DNA of 33,981 bases from Roseomonas rosulenta (GCF_016106005.1 NZ_JACADR010000017.1:1-33981), one strand, 5' to 3'. Shown: positions 24,490-33,733, numbered from the stretch's first letter. Numbers and translations: made by a program. The notes: generated from the letters alone by a model not told the origin.

Positions 24490-25399
24490 AGGGCAGCATC
24501 GAATACAGGATCGGCGAGCGGAAGCGCCGCAGGTTCAGGTATTCATGCACCGCCGTCGCGTCCTGGCCGAGCAGCCGCGTGCGGATTTCCGATCGCGAAT
24601 AGAAGGGTGCATCGACCAGCGTGCGCGTCGCGGTGGCCTGGCCGCCCTCGGCGCGCGTGGGGCGTGGCAGGCGCCATAGCGTCTGCGTCATGCGGGCCGG
24701 TGGCGGCGGTTCGAAATCCTCCACGCTGCCGTCTTGCCCGACACGCAGCGCCAGCGACTGATGCGAACCATTGCGCCGCGTCGCGTTGTAGAGCACCGCC
24801 GTCGCATCGCGCATCGGCGCGCGGCACCAGTCCCATTCGGCGAAGTCGTCCTCGAGCGGCGCGGTGCCGGTGTTGGTGTCGAAATAGGCCGGCCCGGACC
24901 AGGACAGGGCGGGGTGCGTCAGCGCCACCTCCACCCGCGCCCGCGCGGCGATGGGCTGCCAGCGGTGCCGCCCGGCGCCATCCAGGACGAAGGCGCGATC
25001 CGACACGGCATCGGGCAGCACGCGCACCGTGCCTGACAGGCGGGAGGGGATCGGCGCCGTCACTTCCTCGATGCCGATCGTCAGCGCCGTGCCATCCCAG
25101 CGCAGCGACGACGGGCCAATGGCGAGCGTATCCGCATCACGCTTCAGCGCGCTGGCGCGGCGGTCCGTCATCGCCCAGCGCTTCGGCGTGCCATAGAGCG
25201 CCACGTTCATGCAGCAATGCTCGGCCGGGTCCACCTCGCCGCGCCGATGCGCCCAGGCATACCAGGGCGAGAACACCGTGCCGATGAAGGCGATGATGGT
25301 GATGCCATGCGTCCCGTCATCGGACAGCGCATCGACATACCACCAGCGATACCCGCGCGAGGCGACGGGCTGGTCGAAGGACCAGGGGCGGGCGCTCAC
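24464..25399 (-). CDS. crtC: Carotenoid 1,2-hydratase (hydroxyneurosporene synthase)
   Basis: CrtC adds water across the terminal 1,2 double bond of acyclic carotenoids, making the tertiary hydroxyl that CrtF methylates. The 311-residue protein shows the family N terminus with GYRWWYVDALSDDG and IIAFIGTVFSPWYAWA, then HCCMNVALYG. In the middle it has YFDTNTGTAPLEDDFAEWDWCRA. The GTG start at 25399 overlaps the stop of the GMC oxidoreductase gene in GTGA, so crtC is read from that operon rather than with crtD. The last 26 bases overlap the convergent ATP-grasp gene. Assignment is strong. Confidence 0.93.
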   Translation of the reverse strand: MSARPWSFDQPVASRGYRWWYVDALSDDGTHGITIIAFIGTVFSPWYAWAHRRGEVDPAEHCCMNVALYGTPKRWAMTDRRASALKRDADTLAIGPSSLRWDGTALTIGIEEVTAPIPSRLSGTVRVLPDAVSDRAFVLDGAGRHRWQPIAARARVEVALTHPALSWSGPAYFDTNTGTAPLEDDFAEWDWCRAPMRDATAVLYNATRRNGSHQSLALRVGQDGSVEDFEPPPPARMTQTLWRLPRPTRAEGGQATATRTLVDAPFYSRSEIRTRLLGQDATAVHEYLNLRRFRSPILYSMLPFRVPRTLR

Positions 25400-27039
25400 G
25401 CCGCTTCCGCCGCCGGCAGGGGCGCCCGGCCGCGGATGAAATCCGAGGCCTTCTCCGCGATCATCATCGTCGTCGCATAGGTGTTTGCCGAGGGCATGGT
25501 GGGCATCACGGAGGCATCAACCACGCGCAGCCCTTCCAGTCCATGCACGAGCAGCCGGTCGTTCACCACCGAGGTCGTGTCGGTCTCCGGCCCCATGCGG
25601 CAGGTGCCGATCAGGTGATAGGTCGTGGTGCCGTTGCGGTAGGCGAAGTCGAGCAGCTCGTCGTCGCGCTCGACATTCACGCCCGGCAGGGTCTCGCGTT
25701 CCAGGAACCGCATCATCTGCGGCGTGTGCAGCAGGCGGCGGATCAGCCGGATGCCGCCCAGGTGGACGCGGCGATCGTTCTCGTCGCTGAGGTAGTTCGG
25801 CTGGATCTCCGGATCCTCGAAGACATCGGCCGATTTCGCGCGCACCCAGCCGACGCTGTCGGGGCGGTGCTGCCAGGCGCCGGCGGTGCAGCCCGGATAG
25901 TCGTCCAGCACATAGACCTTGCCCTCGGCATAGGAGCCGGGGGTGAAGACGCCCTGCAGGTCCGGCTCGTCCAGCCCCTCGAAGGACTTCCAGAACAGGT
26001 GCACATGGGATGGCGCGGTCGCGAGGATGGACGGCTTGCCGGTCGCCCAGCGTGCGAGCTGCTTCACGAGGCCGAGGCCCCGCCCGAGCTGGTTCAGCGT
26101 CTCGACGCCCGGCTTCGCGCGCATGACCAGGCGCGAGGCGTAGTGGTCGCGGAAATTCTCGCCGACCGGCAATTCGTGGAAGACCGGCACGCCGATGCGC
26201 GCCAGCGTCGCGGCCGGGCCGATACCCGAGAGCTGCAGCAGCCGCGCCGTGTTCGCCGTGCCGGCGGAGACGATCACTTCGCGCCGCGCCCGCACCTCGA
26301 TGGGCGTGCCGCCGCGCTCGGTCAGGTAGCGCACGCCCACCGCGCGGCGACCCTCGAAGACGATGCCACAGGCGCGCGCATTGGTGCGCACCTCGAGTTC
26401 CTTGCGCACCATGGCCGGGTGTAGGAAGGCGCGCGCGGCCGAGACGCGCCAGCCCCCCTGGATGACGCGCTGGAAGTAGCCCACGCCGGCCTGGTCGCCG
26501 CTGTTGTAGTCGGGCGCGCGGGGCACGCCGGCGCCGATGCAGCCCTCGATGAAGGCCTCGCTCAACGGGTGGATCCAGTCCATGTCGGTCACCGGCAGCG
26601 CGCCCTCGCGCCCGCGGCGGTCGTCCCGGCCGACGCCGATCCGCTTCTCGGTGCGCATGTAGTAGGGCAGGCAGTCGGCATAGCCCCAGCCCCGATTGCC
26701 ACGCTGCGCCCAGGAATTGAGGTCGTTGGGCTGTCCGCGATTGTAGATCATGCCGTTGACGGAAGATGATCCGCCCAGCGTGCGCCCCTGCGTGGTGGCG
26801 ATGCCGCGCCCGCCGGTGCGTTCGGTCGGCGCGGTCTTGAACTGCCAGGTGACCGAGGGGTCCACCAGCGTCTTGATGAAGCCGGCCGGCAGGTGGATGA
26901 AGAAGTTGCGGTCGGGCGGCCCGGCCTCCAGCACGCAGACGGTGACGCCGGGGTCCTCGGTCAGGCGTGCGGCCAGGATGGACCCGGCGGCGCCGGCGCC
27001 GACGATGACGTAGTCGAAGCTGTCGGGCGTGCTGGCCAT
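25396..27039 (-). CDS. GMC family FAD-dependent oxidoreductase
   Basis: This 547-residue glucose-methanol-choline oxidoreductase has the N-terminal FAD motif VGAGAAGSILAARL at about residues 13-26. The family signature GRTLGGSSSVNGMIYNRG and the second signature ending GIGP (SAGTANTARLLQLSGIGP) follow. The catalytic His lies in TYHLIGTCRMG and the Asn region in MPSANTYAT near the end. It resembles the choline/alcohol dehydrogenase branch. No signal peptide is seen. Substrates of this family are alcohols and cannot be read from sequence. Its stop overlaps the crtC start, so it leads a two-gene operon with a carotenoid gene. This could mean action on a carotenoid alcohol, or chance adjacency. 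Confidence 0.88.
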   Translation of the reverse strand: MASTPDSFDYVIVGAGAAGSILAARLTEDPGVTVCVLEAGPPDRNFFIHLPAGFIKTLVDPSVTWQFKTAPTERTGGRGIATTQGRTLGGSSSVNGMIYNRGQPNDLNSWAQRGNRGWGYADCLPYYMRTEKRIGVGRDDRRGREGALPVTDMDWIHPLSEAFIEGCIGAGVPRAPDYNSGDQAGVGYFQRVIQGGWRVSAARAFLHPAMVRKELEVRTNARACGIVFEGRRAVGVRYLTERGGTPIEVRARREVIVSAGTANTARLLQLSGIGPAATLARIGVPVFHELPVGENFRDHYASRLVMRAKPGVETLNQLGRGLGLVKQLARWATGKPSILATAPSHVHLFWKSFEGLDEPDLQGVFTPGSYAEGKVYVLDDYPGCTAGAWQHRPDSVGWVRAKSADVFEDPEIQPNYLSDENDRRVHLGGIRLIRRLLHTPQMMRFLERETLPGVNVERDDELLDFAYRNGTTTYHLIGTCRMGPETDTTSVVNDRLLVHGLEGLRVVDASVMPTMPSANTYATTMMIAEKASDFIRGRAPLPAAEAA

Positions 27040-27140
27040 GGCGGGCGGGCGGCTCTCTGCTGTTTCCGGTCCGGCCAGCCTAGGCGCGCGCGCCGCCTCC
27101 CGCCAGACTGCGCCCCGGTTCGCGACTCTGGAGAATCCCC

Positions 27141-27857
27141 ATGTCCAAGACAGCCCTGGTGGTGTCCGCCCATTCCGCCGATTTCGTCTGGCGCGCCGGC
27201 GGCGCGATCGCGCTCCATGCCGCCCAGGGCTGGAAGGTGACGGTAGTCTGCCTGTCCTATGGCGAGCGGGGCGAATCCGCGAAGCTGTGGCGCGTGCCGG
27301 GCATGACGCTGGAACGCGTGAAGGCCGAGCGCGAGGCCGAGGCGAAGAAGGCCGCCGAGGTGCTGGGCGTGCACGACATCCAGTTCTGGGACCTGGGCGA
27401 CTACCCCATCACCCTCACCAATGAGTCGCTGTTCCGGCTGGTGGATGTGTACCGCGACATCCATCCCGCCTTCGTGCTGACCCACAGCAAGGAGGACATC
27501 TACAACCGCGACCACCCGGCGGTGACCGACTTCGCGCAGCACGCGCGCATCACCGCGCAGGCGCATGGCCATAATCCCGGCCAGAAGGTGCTGGGCGCCC
27601 CGCCGGTCTTCCTGTTCGAACCGCACCAGCCCGAGCAATGCGGCTGGAAGCCCGACGTGCTGCTCGATATCGGCCCCGCCTGGCCGCAGAAGCGCGCCGC
27701 CATCGAATGCATGGCCGGGCAGGAGCATCTTTGGGAGTACTACACCCGCGTCGCCCAGCAGCGTGGCGCCCAGGCGGCGCGCAACTCCGACAAGAAGATC
27801 ACCTGGGGCGAGGGCTACCAGTCGGTCTTCCCGCATGTCGTGGAGAGCCTCGCGTGA
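27141..27857 (+). CDS. galB: PIG-L family hydratase, 4-oxalomesaconate hydratase-like
   Basis: This 238-residue PIG-L fold protein begins TALVVSAHSADFVWRAGG, in which the usual AHPDD metal motif is replaced by AHSADF. This form is characteristic of GalB, the 4-oxalomesaconate hydratase of gallate degradation in Pseudomonas putida. Further metal-site sequence is in THSKEDIYNRDHP. GalB hydrates 4-oxalomesaconate to 4-carboxy-4-hydroxy-2-oxoadipate in the gallate and protocatechuate 4,5-cleavage routes. The gene opens a three-gene coupled operon, ending in a GTGA overlap, and is divergent from the GMC gene across 101 bases. The specific function is inferred from motif similarity. Confidence 0.75.
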   Translation: MSKTALVVSAHSADFVWRAGGAIALHAAQGWKVTVVCLSYGERGESAKLWRVPGMTLERVKAEREAEAKKAAEVLGVHDIQFWDLGDYPITLTNESLFRLVDVYRDIHPAFVLTHSKEDIYNRDHPAVTDFAQHARITAQAHGHNPGQKVLGAPPVFLFEPHQPEQCGWKPDVLLDIGPAWPQKRAAIECMAGQEHLWEYYTRVAQQRGAQAARNSDKKITWGEGYQSVFPHVVESLA

Positions 27858-28690
27858 GCTTCGCCGCACCGCCGCGCCGCGCCGGATGGATCGAGCGCCC
27901 CGATGCGCGCATCCGCTACGAGGTGACGGGGCAGGGGCCCGCCATCGTCTTCGCGCATGGGCTGGGCGGGTGCCTGTTCTCCTGGTGGCAGCAGGCGGCG
28001 CATTTCGCGACGCGCTACACCTGCGTGGCCTTCTCGCATCGGGGCTTCTTCCCCTCGACAGCGCCGGCGGGCGGGCCGGACCCGGCGGAGTATGCGGGCG
28101 ACGTGGCCGCGCTGGTGGATGCGCTGGAACTCGGCGATATCCGCATGGTCTGCCAGTCCATGGGCGGCTGGTCGGGGGTGGAATACGCGCTGCTGCGCCC
28201 CGGGCGGGTCAAGGCGCTGGTGCTGGCCGCGACGACGGGTTCGCTCGACCCGCGGCAGATGCGCCAGCCCGAGCGCGGCCGACTCGAGACCTGGTCGCGC
28301 GATAGCGCCGCCGCGCGGTCGGACCTGCTGGCGCGCGACATCCTGCCCGCCGCTGGGGCCCGCATGGCGGAGGAACAGCCTGCGCTGCACCAGCTCTACA
28401 CCCACATCAACGGCCTGACGCAGGGCTTCGACCGGGAGGCGGTGCGCGCCCGCCTGCACGCCGCGCGCAACCGCCCGCCCGCGGCCTTCGCCGCCGCGCA
28501 GACGCCCGTGCTCTTCGTGCCCTGCGAGGAGGACGTGGTGATCCCGCCCTTCGCCCCGGCCGGCATGGCGCCGGAGATTCCCGGCGCGCGTGTCTCGCCG
28601 CTGCCCAAGGCAGGCCATTCAGGGCATTTCGAGCACGCCGCCGCCTTCAACGCCAAGGTGGAGGCCTTCTTCGCCGAGGTCGGCGCGTGA
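27854..28690 (+). CDS. Alpha/beta hydrolase
   Basis: This 278-residue alpha/beta hydrolase has an HGLGG oxyanion segment near residue 35 and the nucleophile elbow C-Q-S-M-G. An acidic residue lies in CEEDVVIPP and a C-terminal histidine in AGHSGHFEH. It resembles 3-oxoadipate enol-lactonase-type and ring-cleavage hydrolases. Substrate cannot be assigned. The GTG start overlaps the galB-like stop (GTGA), and its own stop overlaps the next GTG start. This places it in the same aromatic-acid operon, where it may cleave an ester, lactone or carbon-carbon bond of an intermediate. Confidence 0.85.
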   Translation: MSFAAPPRRAGWIERPDARIRYEVTGQGPAIVFAHGLGGCLFSWWQQAAHFATRYTCVAFSHRGFFPSTAPAGGPDPAEYAGDVAALVDALELGDIRMVCQSMGGWSGVEYALLRPGRVKALVLAATTGSLDPRQMRQPERGRLETWSRDSAAARSDLLARDILPAAGARMAEEQPALHQLYTHINGLTQGFDREAVRARLHAARNRPPAAFAAAQTPVLFVPCEEDVVIPPFAPAGMAPEIPGARVSPLPKAGHSGHFEHAAAFNAKVEAFFAEVGA

Positions 28691-29493
28691 GCGCGCGCGT
28701 GCTCAGCGCCGCGCTCGGCGACTATCCGCACACCGCGGCGCTGCCGGTCTCCGATCTCGTGCAACTCGATCGCGTGACGGTGAAGCCCATCAGCCGCGCC
28801 TTCGCGCCGATGGTGCGCGAGGCGCGCTACGACGTCAGCGAGATGGCGATCGCCACCTTCCTGATGGCCAAGGCCGCCGGCATTCCCATCGTGCTGCTGC
28901 CGGTGGTGATGGCGGCACGCTTCCAGGAGGGCGCGCTGCTCTGCCGCGCCGAAAGCGCCATCCGCGGGCCCGCCGACCTGGCCGGCAAGCGCGTGGGTGT
29001 GCGGGCCTACAGCCAGACCACGGGGATGTGGCTGCGCGGCGTGCTGGCCGAGGCGCATGGCGTGGCCCCCAAGTCTATCGCCTGGACCACCTTCGAGGAG
29101 GCGCATGTCCCGGGCTTCACCGACCCGCCCTTCGCGCGGCGCGCGCCGGCCGGCGCCGACATGACGGCGATGCTGCGCGACGGTGCGTTGGACGCCGCGA
29201 TCTTCGGCGCGGAGCTGCCCGCCGGGAATGAGTTCCGCCCGGTCTTCCCGGATGTCGCGGCAGCGGGGCGCGACTTCCAGGCGCGCCACGGCTTCGTGCC
29301 GGTGAACCACCTTGTGGTGGTGCGCGCGGAGATCGCCAAGGACGCGGCTGTCATGGCCGAACTGCTCCGGATCTTCGGGCCCGCGACGACGACACGCGAG
29401 GCGCTGGCCCCGGCGATTGACCTCGCCTCGCGCTGGTGCGCGGCGCAGGGGCTGATGCCGCGCCCGCTTACGCTCGAGGAAGCCTGGGCCTGA
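28687..29493 (+). CDS. 4,5-dihydroxyphthalate decarboxylase-like protein
   Basis: This 268-residue protein has a periplasmic-binding-protein type fold of the kind shared by NMT1-like solute-binding proteins and 4,5-dihydroxyphthalate decarboxylase. Typical segments are VSEMAIATFLMAKAAGIPIVLLP, LAGKRVGVRAYSQTTGMWLRG and NHLVVVRAEIA. There is no signal peptide or lipobox and no transporter gene beside it. An intracellular enzyme role therefore fits better than a transport role. Decarboxylation of dihydroxyphthalate would give protocatechuate, upstream of the GalB step. The GTG start overlaps the hydrolase stop. The true substrate is uncertain. Confidence 0.7.
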   Translation: MSARVLSAALGDYPHTAALPVSDLVQLDRVTVKPISRAFAPMVREARYDVSEMAIATFLMAKAAGIPIVLLPVVMAARFQEGALLCRAESAIRGPADLAGKRVGVRAYSQTTGMWLRGVLAEAHGVAPKSIAWTTFEEAHVPGFTDPPFARRAPAGADMTAMLRDGALDAAIFGAELPAGNEFRPVFPDVAAAGRDFQARHGFVPVNHLVVVRAEIAKDAAVMAELLRIFGPATTTREALAPAIDLASRWCAAQGLMPRPLTLEEAWA

Positions 29494-29526
29494 CGCCCGA
29501 GCCGCCGCCGCGGCGCGGCGACGCGA

Positions 29527-31236
29527 TCACGCCGCGCGCAGCGGCCCACGCACCAGGCGGCCGGGCAGGGCCCCGGTCGCCTCGCCCTCGCGGTAGGTGA
29601 CGGCGCCGGACAGTACCGTGGCGACATAGCCTTCCGCCTCCTGCACCAGGCGCTTGCCGCCGGCGGGCAGGTCGTAGCGCATCTCGGGCGCGCGCATGCG
29701 CAGCCGCGCGAAGTCGATCACGTTGAGGTCCGCCTTCATGCCCGGCGCGACAACGCCACGATCCGCCAGCCCCATTGCCACCGCATTGTCGCGGCTGATG
29801 CGGCGCACCGCCTGCTCGATCGGCAGGCGCGGCCCGCGCGTGCGATCCCGCGCCCAGTGCACCAGCATATGCGTCATGCAGGAGGCGTCGCAGATGTAGC
29901 CGACATGCGCGCCGCCATCGCCAAGGCCCATCAGCGTGTGCGGGTGCGTCATCATCTCGCGGATCGCGGCCAGGTCGCCATCGGCATAGTTCAGCAGCGG
30001 GCGGTTCAGGATGGCGCGGCCGTCGCGCTCCAGCATCAGGTCGTAGCACAGCGCCTCGGCCGTCATGCCGCGCGCGGCCGCCATGGCGGCGACGGATCGC
30101 TCCGGCGGCGGCTCGTAGTCGGGCGGGTCGCCGAGCGGGAAGATCTTGTCCCAGTTGTTCAGCCGCGCCTTCAGCGCCGGATCCTCGGTGGCTTCCGCCA
30201 GGATGCGCGCACGCCGCGCCGGGTCACGCAGCGCGGCGATCCGCTGATCGAGCGGCAGATGCGCCACCTCGCGGAAGGACGGGCGCGTCAGGAAGGGGTG
30301 CTGCGACAATTCGAAGCCGAACATCAGCCCGACCGGGCGGCCCATCACCTGGCCGAGCATCGTCACGCCCGATGCATTCGCCTCGTCCACGCGCTCCAGC
30401 AGCCAGCGCCAGAAGCGCGGCTTCGATTCCCGCTGCAGCAGGGAGAAGGTGAGGGGGCGGCCCGCCACCGCCGCGACGCGCTTCAGGCGCGCGAATTCCT
30501 CCTCCGCCGGGTCGTCGAAATCCGAGATCACCTGCAGCCAGCCGCTGCCATGCGCGCGCAGGGCGCCGGCCAGGGCTTCGAGCTCGGCCTCGGGCGCGCC
30601 GAGCGTGGGAATATGCCGCCCATCCAACGTACGATGCGCCAAGGCACGCGAGGTCGAGATGCCGACCGCGCCCGCGGCCAGCCCTTCGGCTGCAAGCCGC
30701 GCCATCTCCGCGCATTCGGCGGGCGTGGCTTCCGCATGGGCTTCCGCCCGCTCGCCCATCACGTGAACGCGCAGCGGCGCATGGGTGACCATCGCGGCAA
30801 TGTCGGTGTCGAAGCGGCGCCGGCCGAGGAAATCCAGGTAGTCGGGGAAGGATTCCCAGGCCCAGGGCAGGCCCTCGGTCAGCACGACCTCGGGCAGGTC
30901 CTCCACACCCTCCATGAGCTTGACCAGTGCCTCGCGCTTCTCCGGCCGGCAGGGTGCGAAGCCCACGCCGCAATTGCCGATCAGCGCGGTGGTGACGCCG
31001 TTGATGGACGACGAGACCAGTCGCTCGCTCCATGTCGCCTGCGCGTCGTAATGCGTGTGGATGTCGACGAAGCCGGGGGTCACCAGCAGGCCCTTGGCGT
31101 CGATCTCCTCGGCGCCGCGATCCGCGACGCGGCCGACCGCCACGATGCGTCCGCCCGCGATCGCGACATCGGCTTCGATCGGCGGCGAGCCGGTGCCATC
31201 CACCACCGTGCCGCCGCGGATCACCAGGTCATGCAT
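29527..31236 (-). CDS. D-aminoacylase-type amidohydrolase
   Basis: This 569-residue metal-dependent amidohydrolase belongs to the N-acyl-D-amino-acid deacylase branch. It shows the N-terminal beta domain [14 protein letters not shown], then the metal-binding H-T-H in [11 protein letters not shown]. The branch-specific segment [15 protein letters not shown] is followed by [12 protein letters not shown] with a further catalytic Asp/His region. The C-terminal beta strands end near [15 protein letters not shown]. The family hydrolyses N-acyl-D-amino acids or related amides. Many members in Acetobacteraceae and Bradyrhizobium are annotated this way without proof of substrate. The gene lies 12 bases after the quinone oxidoreductase-like gene in the same direction. 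Confidence 0.85.
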   Translation of the reverse strand: MHDLVIRGGTVVDGTGSPPIEADVAIAGGRIVAVGRVADRGAEEIDAKGLLVTPGFVDIHTHYDAQATWSERLVSSSINGVTTALIGNCGVGFAPCRPEKREALVKLMEGVEDLPEVVLTEGLPWAWESFPDYLDFLGRRRFDTDIAAMVTHAPLRVHVMGERAEAHAEATPAECAEMARLAAEGLAAGAVGISTSRALAHRTLDGRHIPTLGAPEAELEALAGALRAHGSGWLQVISDFDDPAEEEFARLKRVAAVAGRPLTFSLLQRESKPRFWRWLLERVDEANASGVTMLGQVMGRPVGLMFGFELSQHPFLTRPSFREVAHLPLDQRIAALRDPARRARILAEATEDPALKARLNNWDKIFPLGDPPDYEPPPERSVAAMAAARGMTAEALCYDLMLERDGRAILNRPLLNYADGDLAAIREMMTHPHTLMGLGDGGAHVGYICDASCMTHMLVHWARDRTRGPRLPIEQAVRRISRDNAVAMGLADRGVVAPGMKADLNVIDFARLRMRAPEMRYDLPAGGKRLVQEAEGYVATVLSGAVTYREGEATGALPGRLVRGPLRAA

Positions 31237-31248
31237 GGCGCGAACCCC

Positions 31249-32232
31249 TCAGATGGACAGCGCGATCTTGCCGAAATGCCGGTTGGCCTTCATGTGGGCC
31301 AGCGCCTCGACGGCCTGCTCGAGCGGGAAGACGCGGTCGATCGGCAGCGCGAAGCGGCCGTCCTGCACGGCCCCCCACAGGTCACGCTTCATGGCGGCGT
31401 ATTCGGCGCGGATCTCCTCGCGCGACCGCGTGCGATGCGTGACGCCGATATAGGCGATGCGCCGATTGGCGTGCAGGTCGAAATCGAATTCCGCGCGGCC
31501 GCCGCCGAGGCGACCGACATTCACGATCCGCCCGGTGATGGCGGTGGCGCGCATCGCGGCATTGATGAGCGCGCCGCTGACCTGATCTACCACCACATCC
31601 ACGCCGCGCCCGCCGGTCGCGGCCAGCACCTGGTCCACCCAGCCGGCATCCTTCGTGTCCACCGCGACGTCGGCGCCGAATTCGCTGAGCCGCGCGCGCC
31701 GCGCCGGGTCGGTGGAGGTGCCGACCACCACCGTCGCGCCGAGGAACTTCGCGATCTGCATCCCCATCAGCCCGACGCCCGACGACGCGCCGAGGATCAT
31801 GGCACTCTCGCCCGCCTTGAACCGCCCGTTCACCACCAGCGCGTCGTGCATGGTGGCGAGCGCGACGGGCAGCGTCGCCGCCTGTTCCCAGGAGAGGTTG
31901 CGGTCCGGCACCGGCAGCACGCGCCCGATATCGGCCACGGCGTATTCGGCATAGCCGCCCGCACCCGAGCAGGTCACGCGGTCGCCTTCCTTCACGCCGG
32001 TCACGGCGCTGCCCACCGCGGCAACCTCACCGGCAAAATCCAGGCCGAGGATGGTGCCCGCGCCGCCCATTGAACCGTGCGAGCCACCCGCCGCCACGCC
32101 AAGGTCGGCACGGTTCAGCGTGGCCGCGCGCACGCGCACCAGCACTTCTTCCGGGCCTGGCGTGGGGCGCGGTGCCTCCTGCACCTTCACGCCCTCAGCC
32201 GTCACCACTGCCGCGCGCATCGTTCCACTCAT
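31249..32232 (-). CDS. Zinc-free medium-chain dehydrogenase, quinone oxidoreductase-like
   Basis: This 327-residue medium-chain dehydrogenase/reductase is of the NADPH:quinone oxidoreductase type. It has LNRADLGVAAG and GLDFAGEVAAVGSAV in the catalytic domain. The nucleotide-binding ILGASSGVGLMGMQIAKFLGA follows, and GTSTDPARRARLSEFGADVAVDTK comes after it. Zinc-ligand cysteines of alcohol dehydrogenases are missing. The ATG at 32232 (MSGTMRAAVV) gives the normal N terminus; the frame remains open further upstream into the solute-binding protein gene. It starts 1 base after that gene's stop, so the genes are co-transcribed. The substrate is unknown. Confidence 0.85.
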   Translation of the reverse strand: MSGTMRAAVVTAEGVKVQEAPRPTPGPEEVLVRVRAATLNRADLGVAAGGSHGSMGGAGTILGLDFAGEVAAVGSAVTGVKEGDRVTCSGAGGYAEYAVADIGRVLPVPDRNLSWEQAATLPVALATMHDALVVNGRFKAGESAMILGASSGVGLMGMQIAKFLGATVVVGTSTDPARRARLSEFGADVAVDTKDAGWVDQVLAATGGRGVDVVVDQVSGALINAAMRATAITGRIVNVGRLGGGRAEFDFDLHANRRIAYIGVTHRTRSREEIRAEYAAMKRDLWGAVQDGRFALPIDRVFPLEQAVEALAHMKANRHFGKIALSI

Positions 32233-32233
32233 C

Positions 32234-33733
32234 TCAGCGTGTCCCCCGCATTCCCTGCACGCGAATGAGGCCATCCGGCACCACGCGCAAGCCCTGAACG
32301 CCGGCCAGCGCGCCATGCAGCGTGAGCGGCTGCCAGAGATTGATGTAGGGCCGGTCCGCCAGGTAGATCCGCGCCGCGCGGTCATAGGCCGCGGCGCGCA
32401 CCGCCGGCTCCACGCTGCGCCGTGCCTCGGTCAACGCCGCATCCACCGCCGGATTGCAGTACTTCCCGCCGTTCAGCGGCACGTTGCAGGTGTAGAAGGC
32501 GAAGATGTTGCCATCGAGGTCGACGCGCCCCGACCACTGGATCATCAGCGCCTCGAAATCCCCCACGCTCCACTGGTTGAGCAGCGTCGCCGTCTCGACC
32601 TGCTGGATCTCGATGTCGATGCCGGCCTCGGCCGCCATGGCCTGGATGACTTCCGAGGCCTGCGCGTAATCGGTGGTGTTGGGCACGGACAGGCGGATGC
32701 GCACGCGCTGGTGGCCGGCTTCGCGCAGCAATGCGCGGGCGCGCGCCACGTCGCGCCCGGGCATGGGCACGGACCGCGCATAGAAGGGATGGTCCGGCGG
32801 CACGGCCTGGTTGGCCGGCACCCAGAGTCCCTCGAAGGCCACGTTCACCAGTGCCTGGCGGTCGATGCTGCGCTCCAGCGCCTCGCGCACGCGGGCATCC
32901 TGGCCGAGCGGCGTCTGCGACCGCGGTTCGTTGCCGACATTGATGGCGATGTAGAAGGTGGCGAGCGAGGGCCCCTGGTGCAGCCGCACCCGCTGGTCGC
33001 GCCGGACGTCCCCGACATCGGAGGGGCTGATGCGCTCGATGACCTCGAGGGCGCCGGCGCGCAGGTTGGCCAGCCGCACGGTGGCGTCGGTCACGGGGCG
33101 ATAGGTGACGCGCTCGTAGTGGATGTTCGCGCGGTCCCAGTAGCCCTCGAAGCGTTCGAGCTCCATCCGGTCCTGCGCCACGCGGCGGGTCAGGCGGAAG
33201 GGGCCGGCGCAGGCGGGCTCGCGCTGGAAGTCCGCGCCGGTGACGCGCGCCTGGCGCGGGGAGACCAGCATGCCCGCGCGGTCCGACAGGGCCGCCAGCA
33301 GCGGCGCGAAGGGCTCGGAGAGGCGCAGCGTGACTTCCATCGGGCCAGTCGCGACCACCTCGGTCACCGGGCCCATCTCGGCGCGGCGGGTGGAGCCCGG
33401 GGTCTCGAGGTGCCGGCGGAGACCGATTGCCGCCGCCTCGCCGGTCAGCGGCTCGTTGTCGTGGAAGCGCACGCCCTCGCGCAGCGTGAAGACCAGCGCG
33501 CGGCCATCCTCCGCCCAGCGCCAGGCGGTGGCGAGCTGCGGGACGATTTCGAGCCGCTCGTTGATGTCGACCAGCTTGTCGCACATGGCGGCGAAGACCT
33601 GCCGGCCGGCCACGGTGCGCGACAGGGTCGGGTCCAGCACGTCCGGGTCGGAGGTCAGGCCGATCCGCAGATGCTGCGCCGCGGCGGGCATCGCCAGGCA
33701 ACAGGCGACAAGCAAGGCAAGGAGGCGAGGCAT
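32234..33733 (-). CDS. ABC transporter solute-binding protein, family 5
   Basis: This 499-residue extracytoplasmic solute-binding protein is of the peptide/nickel/opine type (SBP_bac_5). A cleavable signal peptide covers about residues 1-20 (MPRLLALLVACCLAMPAAAQ). The mature part has DPDVLDPTLSRTVAG, then LREGVRFHDNEPLTGE, and PFAPLLAALSDRAGMLVSP. Later it has VREALERSIDRQALV and YCNPAVDAALTEA. The ATG at 33733 is chosen because it starts the signal peptide. No permease or ATPase gene is in view. Co-transcription with the dehydrogenase and the D-aminoacylase suggests import and processing of a peptide-like or acyl-amino compound, which is inference. Confidence 0.9.
   Translation of the reverse strand: MPRLLALLVACCLAMPAAAQHLRIGLTSDPDVLDPTLSRTVAGRQVFAAMCDKLVDINERLEIVPQLATAWRWAEDGRALVFTLREGVRFHDNEPLTGEAAAIGLRRHLETPGSTRRAEMGPVTEVVATGPMEVTLRLSEPFAPLLAALSDRAGMLVSPRQARVTGADFQREPACAGPFRLTRRVAQDRMELERFEGYWDRANIHYERVTYRPVTDATVRLANLRAGALEVIERISPSDVGDVRRDQRVRLHQGPSLATFYIAINVGNEPRSQTPLGQDARVREALERSIDRQALVNVAFEGLWVPANQAVPPDHPFYARSVPMPGRDVARARALLREAGHQRVRIRLSVPNTTDYAQASEVIQAMAAEAGIDIEIQQVETATLLNQWSVGDFEALMIQWSGRVDLDGNIFAFYTCNVPLNGGKYCNPAVDAALTEARRSVEPAVRAAAYDRAARIYLADRPYINLWQPLTLHGALAGVQGLRVVPDGLIRVQGMRGTR

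Noticed and set aside
28687-29493. Solute-binding protein of an ABC transporter
   Set aside because: The fold fits, but there is no signal peptide or lipobox and no permease or ATPase neighbour. The enzyme branch of the family fits the operon better.
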